This document shows positions 45,910 to 53,126 of a stretch of DNA of 64,000 nucleotides, piece after piece. A program made the position numbers and the translations under genes. Position 1 is the stretch's first letter. The number at the start of each line of letters is the position of its first letter. Source of the stretch: MFD04716-140 sp963703125 (GTDB lineage: Bacteria; Bacteroidota; Bacteroidia; Flavobacteriales; Flavobacteriaceae); contig OY969790.1 in assembly GCA_963703125.1 (NCBI GenBank), forward strand, positions 2,294,001 to 2,358,000. Reading direction: 5' to 3'. The notes under the pieces were generated by a model, which was given only the letters and a program-made list of their open reading frames with translations, did not search any database and was not told the origin of the DNA.

Positions 45910-46155
45910 ATGGTCAAGCATTGCGAATTGAATGGAACTGAAATAAGGAACAAAATCAGGAATAGGGAAATTCTATTGGCAGGCAATAGACGTTTAAAAA
46001 TATACGGGACCTTACATTGTAAATCTGGCAGAAGAATGAATCTTGAAAATCGTGTTTTTTTCAATTCTATGGATGAAGCCATAAAGAATGATTTTCGACC
46101 TTGTGGTCATTGTATGAAAAGCGAATATGAAAAATGGAAGAATGGAATTATTTGA
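45910..46155 (+). CDS. Stand-alone Ada-type zinc-domain protein
   Basis: An 81-residue protein resembling the methylphosphotriester-accepting zinc domain of Ada. The match runs from YGTLHC through ENRVFFNSMDEAIKNDFRPCGHC (Ada has GFRPCKRC at the same place). Cys are at 5, 37, 65 and 68. The Cx3C pair of Ada (acceptor Cys 38 and Cys 42) is reduced to one Cys here, so the acceptor role may be lost or shifted. The start at ATG 45910 is set by the overlap with the upstream stop region. It overlaps alkB at its 3' end. Confidence 0.82.
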   Translation: MVKHCELNGTEIRNKIRNREILLAGNRRLKIYGTLHCKSGRRMNLENRVFFNSMDEAIKNDFRPCGHCMKSEYEKWKNGII

Positions 46156-46753
46156 AAGAGAAATAGATAGTTCATTAAACTTGTTGCCAAAAGATGGTGT
46201 TGTAAACTACTATGGTAAATTGTTCACCCAACAACAAGCCGATTATTATTTTGAAAGTTTAATGAATACGATAGATTGGAGAAATGACCAAGCTATTATT
46301 TACGGAAAATTAATAATCACCAAGCGAAAAGTAGCCTGGTACGGTGATAAAGAATTTGAATATACCTATTCCAATACCACTAAAAAGGCTTTACCTTGGA
46401 CCAAAGAATTGTTGGAATTGAAATCGATTACTGAAGAAAAGACTGGCGAGAAATTCAACTCCTGCCTGTTGAACTTATATCACTCCGGAGGTGAAGGAAT
46501 GGCATGGCACAGTGATGCCGAGAAAGATTTGAAGAAGAATGGAGCAATCGGTTCGCTGAGTTTTGGTGCAGAGCGAAAATTTTCATTCAAACATAAAGAA
46601 GACAAGAATGTAGTTTATATCAATTTAGAACATGGAAGTCTTTTGGTGATGAAAGATAGAACACAGACCAACTGGTTGCACCGACTTCCACCCACTGTGA
46701 AAGTTTCTAAACCACGGGTTAATTTAACGTTTAGGACAATTATGGAGCTATAG
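46142..46753 (+). CDS. alkB: AlkB-type 2-oxoglutarate/Fe(II) DNA demethylase
   Basis: A 203-residue AlkB homologue. Iron ligands are His 123 and Asp 125 (AWHSDAE) and His 180 (WLHRLP). The 2-oxoglutarate and substrate Arg residues are in RVNLTFR (Arg 192, Arg 198). It removes 1-methyladenine and 3-methylcytosine by oxidation. I used ATG 46142 (MELFERE); ATG 46127 adds five residues and a longer overlap. It is the last gene of the Ada-AlkB operon, which would respond together to alkylating agents. Confidence 0.92.
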   Translation: MELFEREIDSSLNLLPKDGVVNYYGKLFTQQQADYYFESLMNTIDWRNDQAIIYGKLIITKRKVAWYGDKEFEYTYSNTTKKALPWTKELLELKSITEEKTGEKFNSCLLNLYHSGGEGMAWHSDAEKDLKKNGAIGSLSFGAERKFSFKHKEDKNVVYINLEHGSLLVMKDRTQTNWLHRLPPTVKVSKPRVNLTFRTIMEL

Positions 46754-46770
46754 AAGATTCAATATGAGTA

Positions 46771-48408
46771 CTACTTCATTAGATTTATTTCCGCGATGCT
46801 CTTAATTCTGTTGCGCTCCAAAAAGGCATCAATGGTTTCAAAATGCTCAAGCACTCGTTGATCCTTAAATTCAAAAACCTTTTGGGAGAGACCTTGCAAA
46901 AAATCCCTGTCATGGGAAACCAAAATAAGTGTACCGTCAAAAGTTGATAAAGCCTCCTTTAAAACATCTTTTGACTTTAAATCAAGATGGTTTGTGGGTT
47001 CATCCAAGATCAATAGGTTTACGGGTTCCAAAAGCAAATTTACCATGGCCAATCTGGTTTTTTCGCCGCCGGACAACATGCTGACTTTTTTGTCAATATC
47101 ATCACCACTGAACATAAAGCGTCCCAAAATGTTCTTTATCTGTGTGCGGATTTCACCTTGGGCCACTTCATCGACTGTTTGGAAAATAGTCAATTCGGTA
47201 TCCAATAAGGATGCTTGGTTCTGTGCAAAGTAGCCAACCTTTACGTTGTGGCCCAGCTGACAAGTGCCCTCAACAGGAATTTCTCCCATAATGGCCTTGA
47301 TTATGGTGGATTTACCCTCGCCGTTACGACCTACAAAAGATACTTTCTCTCCTCTGGAAATGGACATGTTGGCATCTTTGAATACAACTTTGTCGCCATA
47401 AGATTTGGAGACTCCCTTAACGGTTACGGGATAGTCCCCGGATCTTGGCGCTGGTGGGAATTTTAGCTTTAAGGAAGAAGTGTCTATTTCATCGATTTCA
47501 ATGATTTCCAACTTTTCAAGCATACGTTCCCGTGAGGACACTTGGTTGGTCTTTGAATAGGTGCCTTTGAAACGTTCTATAAAAGCCATGTTATCCGCAA
47601 TTAGCTTTTGTTGTTCTTGATACGCTTTTATTTGATGTGCCCTGCGGTCTTCCCGCAATTGTAGGTAATGTGAATAATTGGCCTTGTAATCATATATACG
47701 CCCCATTGTAACCTCAATGGTGCGATTTGTAATGTTGTCGATGAAGGCCCTATCATGTGAAATAACCATGACCGCATTGGCCTTATTGACTAAAAAGTCC
47801 TCCAGCCATATTACGGATTCAATATCAATATGATTGGTTGGCTCGTCCAATAGGATCAAATCGGGTTTTTGTAAAAGAATTTTTGCCAATTCAATTCGCA
47901 TGCGCCAACCGCCGCTGAATTCCTTGGTCTGTCTTGTAAAATCGGCTTGGTTAAAACCAAGTCCTTTTAACGCTTTTTCTACTTCAGCATCATAATTGAC
48001 GTCTTCCAAGGCATAGAACTTTTCGCCCAAGTCAGAAACCTTTTCAATAATCGCCATATAAGCATCACTCTCATAATCGGTCCTCGTTTCAAGTTCCTTG
48101 TTCAGCTTTTCCATCTCATCACGCATATGGAATACGTGTTTAAATGCTTTAGCGGCCTCTTCAAAGACCGTACAATTATCCTCAGTTAATAAATGTTGTG
48201 GTAAATAGGCTATCACTGCATCTTTTGGAACTCTTACATTACCGCGGGTCGCTTTTTGTTCACCCGCGATAATTTTCATCATGGTAGACTTTCCAGCACC
48301 ATTTTTGCCCATTAGGGCTATTTTATCTGTCGGATTTATAACGAAGGATACCTCACTAAATAAGGTTGATCCGCTAAACTCTACCGCTAAATTGTCAACT
48401 GAAATCAT
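46771..48408 (-). CDS. ABC-F family ATPase (YbiT/EttA-like)
   Basis: A 545-residue soluble double ABC protein. Domain 1 has GKNGAGKST, FSGGWRMR and LILLDEPTNHID. Domain 2 has GRNGEGKST, LSGGEKTR and LLILDEPTNHLD. There is no C-terminal coiled coil, so it differs from the Uup-like protein at 23.3 kb. ABC-F proteins act on ribosomes to regulate translation or give antibiotic resistance. It converges with alkB (17 bp between stops) and has a good promoter. Confidence 0.93.
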   Translation of the reverse strand: MISVDNLAVEFSGSTLFSEVSFVINPTDKIALMGKNGAGKSTMMKIIAGEQKATRGNVRVPKDAVIAYLPQHLLTEDNCTVFEEAAKAFKHVFHMRDEMEKLNKELETRTDYESDAYMAIIEKVSDLGEKFYALEDVNYDAEVEKALKGLGFNQADFTRQTKEFSGGWRMRIELAKILLQKPDLILLDEPTNHIDIESVIWLEDFLVNKANAVMVISHDRAFIDNITNRTIEVTMGRIYDYKANYSHYLQLREDRRAHQIKAYQEQQKLIADNMAFIERFKGTYSKTNQVSSRERMLEKLEIIEIDEIDTSSLKLKFPPAPRSGDYPVTVKGVSKSYGDKVVFKDANMSISRGEKVSFVGRNGEGKSTIIKAIMGEIPVEGTCQLGHNVKVGYFAQNQASLLDTELTIFQTVDEVAQGEIRTQIKNILGRFMFSGDDIDKKVSMLSGGEKTRLAMVNLLLEPVNLLILDEPTNHLDLKSKDVLKEALSTFDGTLILVSHDRDFLQGLSQKVFEFKDQRVLEHFETIDAFLERNRIKSIAEINLMK

Positions 48409-48890
48409 GTTCGGAATTTAAAGCTGCAAAACTAGGGATAACTATTAAAGTTCAAATTGTTTTTAATGGAAACTAATACCAATTTGTGAGTTAATCAACT
48501 AAAACCAATCTTTAAGGCTTTTCACAGCGTTTGAATAATTTCATTAATTTTATAATACATCTTTTAACTGAGCTTTTAGCAAGAATAGTATATGGAACGG
48601 AATACCCATATCAATCTGCCTATTACCCCGACCGACGTTCGGCTGTTTCTGGTTTTAGTTCCATTCATCAAAGCTATTAATTATTATCTAATTGCATCTT
48701 CAGATTCAAGACCGCCACAATTAAAAAGTTCATAGAAAAATAATCGTCTCGGAGCAACCAAAAGAGAATTATCCCATCTAAGAATACCGTAAATATTATA
48801 AAATAAAAATTGGAGAAATCAAACAAATAATGCCTTGAAAAGTAGTCGAAATAGAAAACATTTTTTTAAAGTAACAATTGACCGTTCCCA
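48409..48890. other. 482-bp intergenic stretch, mostly featureless
   Basis: It holds the promoter of the ABC-F gene at its left end. A weak inverted repeat around 48591-48612 (ATATGG and CCATAT) may form a small hairpin. Several stop codons break all frames. I see no gene, tRNA or repeat in the rest. The sequence is AT-rich and probably carries the promoter of the AraC gene to the right, although no clear TAnnTTTG was found. Confidence 0.4.
48427..48456 (-). promoter_or_regulatory. Housekeeping promoter of the second ABC-F gene
   Basis: On the minus strand, TTTG (48456-48453), 18-base gap, then TAGTTTTG (48434-48427), a perfect TAnnTTTG. The leader to the ATG at 48408 is about 13 nt. Confidence 0.65.
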
Positions 48891-49745
48891 ATGGATGCTG
48901 AAATACACACCCTACTAGATTCAGAATATTTTGAAATAATCAATTTTAAATGTAGATGTTCTGAATGTTCTACCTCAAAATTGGAATATCAAGAAACATT
49001 TTCCATTTGCTTCGTCCGGACTGGAAATTTCCATTTCAATGTATTCAGAAATTCCTTGGATGTTTATAATGGACATGTTTTAATAAACAAACCAGGGTAC
49101 GATTACACGGTTTCGCATTTAAATAACATGCCAGATGAATGCCTAATCTATAGATTCAAAAATGACTTCTATGAAAAGATGAAAGACGAATTGAACCTAA
49201 AAGAAGACTCTTTCTTTTCGAATGGTAATATGCAGTCCTTGGTTTTGAAAACCTCACCCGAATTAGAATGTATTCATTGGGCATTATTGGAAGGAATACG
49301 AAATGACCTATTCAATAAAATGGCAATGGAAAGCATGATTATGGAGATGCTTCAGGAGATAATGATAAGAATGTCTGGTTTTAAACACCTACCAACGATT
49401 GCCAGTATTTTAAAGAAAAATCACCTGAAGACCATTGAGTCTGCCAAGGAATATATAAATGAAAACTTTACCTCGGATATTTCGTTGTTCGAGCTTGCAA
49501 ATTATTGTTGTGTAAGTCCATTTCATTTTAGTAGAATATTTAAAATGTTTACCGATTATGCTCCGAATCAATACTTGCAGTACATTAGATTAAAGCATGC
49601 CGAGCTAATGCTAAAGACAACTTCACTACCTGTAACCGATATTGCATTTTCGTCCGGTTTTAATAGTATCGATTATTTTTCTTCAGCCTTCAAAAAGCAA
49701 TACAAACTAGCTCCTTCTCTATATCGTCTGAGCACTCTTGCCTAG
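48891..49745 (+). CDS. AraC-family transcriptional regulator
   Basis: A 284-residue regulator. The N-terminal 170 residues resemble a cupin sensor (KCRCSECSTSKLEYQET with three Cys, then YNGHVLINKPGYDYTVSHL). The C-terminal AraC domain has two helix-turn-helices (SLFELANYCCVSPFHFSRIFKMF, LPVTDIAFSSGFNSIDYFSSAFKKQY). It probably controls the DUF4440 gene that follows. The effector is unknown. Confidence 0.88.
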   Translation: MDAEIHTLLDSEYFEIINFKCRCSECSTSKLEYQETFSICFVRTGNFHFNVFRNSLDVYNGHVLINKPGYDYTVSHLNNMPDECLIYRFKNDFYEKMKDELNLKEDSFFSNGNMQSLVLKTSPELECIHWALLEGIRNDLFNKMAMESMIMEMLQEIMIRMSGFKHLPTIASILKKNHLKTIESAKEYINENFTSDISLFELANYCCVSPFHFSRIFKMFTDYAPNQYLQYIRLKHAELMLKTTSLPVTDIAFSSGFNSIDYFSSAFKKQYKLAPSLYRLSTLA

Positions 49746-49815
49746 AAATCAGCAAGATTTCTCAAATATTCCTTTTTTCAATCACTTAGTTTTGTCTTCT
49801 ATCAATACAAAGTCA

Positions 49816-50298
49816 ATGATAAAGAATTGCTTAGCAACTATGTTTTCAATGCTACTCTTACAAGCATATTCGCAGAATAGTTATAATGAAGACTTTCAAA
49901 AATTAAAGGAATTGAACGCGATGTTCATACATAATTTTGTGACCAATGATGCAGTAGCCCACGATAAAATTATTCATTCGGACTTCGTTTATCTTAATAG
50001 CGAAGGAAAATATATCGATCGAAAAGACTATCTAACAAACTGGGCACATGGCTTTGATGGCTATAAATATTGGGATTATAGGGATGAGCGAATAAGCATT
50101 TTTGGTAATACGGCACTGGTTCGATCACAAAATAAATATGTCTTTATAAATGATGGTGCTGAATATTCGGGTATGGCAAACTATACCGATGTTTACATTA
50201 AAGAAAATGGGGAATGGAAATGCATTCAGGCACAAGTTGGCAATGTTTCGTCAGAAAACTGGGCCGCAGATGAGACCATTGTTAAAAAATATGACTGA
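49816..50298 (+). CDS. Secreted SnoaL/DUF4440-like protein
   Basis: A 160-residue exported protein with signal peptide NCLATMFSMLLLQAYSQ. The fold is the NTF2-like cone: LKELNAMFIHNFVTNDAVAHDKIIHSDFVYLN, then YWDYRDERISIFGNTALVRS and VYIKENGEWKCIQAQV. Such proteins bind small ligands or act as enzymes with variable sites; none can be named. I chose ATG 49816 because the signal peptide starts there. It follows the AraC regulator. Confidence 0.83.
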   Translation: MIKNCLATMFSMLLLQAYSQNSYNEDFQKLKELNAMFIHNFVTNDAVAHDKIIHSDFVYLNSEGKYIDRKDYLTNWAHGFDGYKYWDYRDERISIFGNTALVRSQNKYVFINDGAEYSGMANYTDVYIKENGEWKCIQAQVGNVSSENWAADETIVKKYD

Positions 50299-50426
50299 TT
50301 GTCCAAATTATTATTTGATTTGGATTCTTAGGGAAGAATTCTAACTTTTGACCGCTAACGCCTTTAATAAATGTTAGGGTAAATTTGATAGGCAACCCAG
50401 TTATAAATAAAAGCGAAGAAAAAGTA

Positions 50427-51242
50427 ATGAATGGAAGAATGAGCAGGTTGATATCAGTGGATAATCCTACCTATACGGCATACGAAGAAAAATTCCAGGC
50501 AAAAACACCGATAAGCAAAACACTTTATATATTGGCTTATTTGATACCGGGCATGTTCGCCTATTTGCTTGTCAATATTGAACCTGTACATCACTTTCTT
50601 TCGACCTCCATTGGTCTCAAGGGAAATGATTTCCAATACTATATGTTTGTCGTTTTCACACTGTTTTGGCACATGATATTTCCAATTTTTATGCTGCGAA
50701 GGTACGAGAAGCTCAAATGGAAGGAAGTCCTTGAATTCCTTAGTCTAAATCGCTTTTCATTCAAAGAAGTCCTTTTCGTTGCGCCAATTGCCTTTGCATT
50801 GAGCGTATTTCTCTCCTTACCTTATATGATGACACTGTACGAGCCGTTTCAGCAATGGCTTTCTTCTGCAACAGGACTTCAGATTCCATCCTACAGCATT
50901 TTTGCAAGCTATGAAGCATTTTATGGGGCACCGGCAATGGTCATGACACTTATGCTGATTGGCAACTTTGTAGGGGAGGAAATATATTTCCGTGGTTACC
51001 TGATGAAGAAAACTGCATTTCTTGGCCAATATAACTGGATTGTAAACTCAATTCTCTTCTGTGCGTATCATCTTTGGCAAATACCACAAACATGGCCGTT
51101 GATTGTACCCTTTATCTTTTTTGGTCTTACAATGCAACTAAGAAAGAATCTTTACACCATGATCGTATTTCACCTTCTTTTCAATATTGCGGGCGTTCAG
51201 ATTTATCATTTCCTGTTAGGATTGGGCGGAGATATGAATTGA
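50427..51242 (+). CDS. CPBP-family intramembrane metalloprotease
   Basis: A 271-residue membrane protein with the CPBP/Abi motifs: EE in FVGEEIYFRGYL, His in FCAYHLWQIPQ and HLLFNIAG near the end. It has about seven membrane helices. The family includes CAAX-processing proteases and self-immunity proteins. I used the ATG at 50427 (MNGRMSRL); the frame is open further up to a TTG at 50385. It is on the same strand as the DUF4440 gene and 128 bp away. Confidence 0.87.
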   Translation: MNGRMSRLISVDNPTYTAYEEKFQAKTPISKTLYILAYLIPGMFAYLLVNIEPVHHFLSTSIGLKGNDFQYYMFVVFTLFWHMIFPIFMLRRYEKLKWKEVLEFLSLNRFSFKEVLFVAPIAFALSVFLSLPYMMTLYEPFQQWLSSATGLQIPSYSIFASYEAFYGAPAMVMTLMLIGNFVGEEIYFRGYLMKKTAFLGQYNWIVNSILFCAYHLWQIPQTWPLIVPFIFFGLTMQLRKNLYTMIVFHLLFNIAGVQIYHFLLGLGGDMN

Positions 51243-51559
51243 AAAAATATAGGCGTAATACACGTTAAAAATATTAAGATTCTCTTACTCAAAATACAAG
51301 TAAATGGAATAAATTTTTTATAAAACCTTGCATGTGGGAATAGAATGTAATCTCGTCGTTATGTCAATTCATGGTTTTATCATTGAAAAAGGAATTACTT
51401 TGAAATAGGTTTGATAGGCCGAAATCTATGGTGAAAATGACCAAAATTTGTAAACCATTAAAGGGCTAGGATAATCCGATAACAAAATTCAAAAACTCTT
51501 TAAATTTTAGCAACAATATAATGTAAGTAATTAAAGCAAAAGGCAGGATATAATCAGAA
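51243..51559. other. 317-bp intergenic stretch before a pseudogene
   Basis: All frames are broken, with no recognisable protein remnant, hairpin or promoter. It forms the left part of a decayed zone that runs to about 52.9 kb. Confidence 0.4.
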
Positions 51560-51790
51560 ATGGAGAAAAGAAAATTTATTTTGTTCATAAGTATGAGCCT
51601 TAATGGTTTTTTGGCAACCAAAGGAGATGACCTTACTTGACTTTCAATGGTAGAGAAGAAAGGTGAAGATTATGGTCATGCAAAGTTTAACCAACCAGTC
51701 AACACTTATATTGTTGGGAGAGTTGCCTAGGAGACAGCAATCAAAATTACCGGAAGTAGCTTTTTCTTGGCTCAAAAAAATAAGTGCTAA
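51560..51790 (+). pseudogene. Dihydrofolate-reductase/RibD-like pseudogene, 5' remnant
   Basis: From the ATG at 51560 the frame reads EKRKFILFISMSLNGFLATK, then DDLT, TGA where a Trp is expected, then LSMVEKKGEDYGHAKFNQPVNTYIVGR. This is the N-terminal third of a RibD_C/dihydrofolate-reductase-like protein, in which intact relatives read DDLxWL. After VGR the frame loses similarity and meets another stop. Only about 70 of roughly 175 residues remain. Nonsense mutation and 3' deletion both show decay. Confidence 0.75.
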
Positions 51791-51815
51791 GTAATTACAA
51801 CACATTATAGGAAAG

Positions 51816-52019
51816 ATGAAAACAAGGTTGATTGCGTTTTTTAGGCATTTTATTGATATGGATTTTTCAGATGCTATAAATGAAGGTTTTGAGGAATTCG
51901 CAAAGCCCTACAAAAAAAAAGTTGACAAGGATTCGGGGTTATACAAACTCAATACGAATAGTAGTTGGAATGAAAATTCTAATGAGACCATTCTGAAACA
52001 AAACCAAGAGCTATCATGA
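51816..52019 (+). CDS. Hypothetical 67-residue protein in the decayed zone
   Basis: A small frame starting MKTRLIAFFRHFIDMDFSDAI with no signal peptide or domain I recognise. The C-terminal third is rich in Asn. Its stop overlaps a possible ATG at 52016 in the frame of the broken hydrolase (ATGA), which suggests an old operon. It lies between two pseudogenes, so it may itself be a remnant. Confidence 0.35.
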   Translation: MKTRLIAFFRHFIDMDFSDAINEGFEEFAKPYKKKVDKDSGLYKLNTNSSWNENSNETILKQNQELS

Positions 52020-52045
52020 TCTGGTATTTGGCATCAAATAAAAGT

Positions 52046-52901
52046 ATGACATGTATAAAAAAAATAAATATTAAGGCTTCCGATGGATATGTATTGAGTG
52101 GCCTAGTGGGCATCCCGGCAATTGAACAAATGGGAGTAGTTGTAATAAGCTCCGCTACCTGTACAAAAAAAAGAGTTTTACCTCAATTTTGCCCATTTTT
52201 TGGTTCTAAATGGATATATGGTTTTGTTATATGATTATAGAGGTATCGGAGAGTCGGCACCCGCTGACTTAAGAAGATCGGAAATCTATATGCACGAATG
52301 GGGTACCTTGGATATGAATGCGGTCTTGGACTATCTGGTCTTCGAAATAAAAGTTACGGATATCATTTGGTTAGGACATAGTATCGGTGCCCAATTGGTT
52401 GGATTTTTAAAGAATCAGCAGCACATAAAAAAAGTAACTTCAATAAGTGCCGCACTAGGCTATTGGGGGTATTTTCCATATCCCATGCGAGCTTGCGTAT
52501 GGCTGCTCTGGTATGTGATTGGGCCATTGTTGATAAAATTTTATGGGTACGGGCAGATGCAAAAAATTGGATTGGGAGAAAATTTACCAAAAAATGCAAT
52601 TTTAGAATGGAGAGAATGGTGTACCAATAAAATTTATTATTCTGATTTTCTTAAAAAGGAAATGGGAATGGATAAATTTTATAATTTCAAGATACCCATA
52701 ACGGCCCTTTACCTTAGCGATGATTATATTGCCAATGACAGAACGGCAACCTTAATGATGCAATTTTTTCCGAATGTCGAATCCAAGCTTTTCAAAATTA
52801 ATGTGAAGAAATTTACAGATGATAAGGTAGGCCACGTTGGAATATTTAGAAAGAAATTCGAGCAAACCCTATGGCCTGTTTTGTTAGAGGCAATTCGGTA
52901 A
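52046..52901 (+). pseudogene. Alpha/beta hydrolase with +1 frameshift in an A-run
   Basis: Two frames join into one hydrolase of about 285 residues. The first reads GYVLSGLVGIPA and GVVVISSATCTKK, then drifts. The second reads EFYLNFAHFLVLNGYMVLLYDYRGIGES, then WLGHSIGAQLVG (nucleophile elbow GHSIG) and AIR at 52901. The eight-A run at 52164-52171 needs one A less to join them in frame. The elbow and a late GHVGIF His are intact, so the break is recent or an artefact of the homopolymer. Confidence 0.75.
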
Positions 52902-53126
52902 AATGGTGACTTAAAATTAGGTCAGAGAAGTAAATGTGTTTATATGACCATATTTTCTCCAACTCTATAAATTCCAATAAAGAAGCACGCTGCTATTGCG
53001 GACTATGTTTCTTAAAATAAAACAACTCCTTGATGTAATCTAGGTTCCTGAGCGCTTTAATTGAGAGAGGATTCAAATCTCTGACAAATTGGGCTATGAT
53101 TACAGCCCCCTTTTGATGAGGTTGCC

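Noticed and set aside
48591..48612. Inverted repeat ATATGG/CCATAT as an operator or RNA structure
   Set aside because: It is only six AT-rich pairs with a ten-base loop and is within what chance gives in such DNA.
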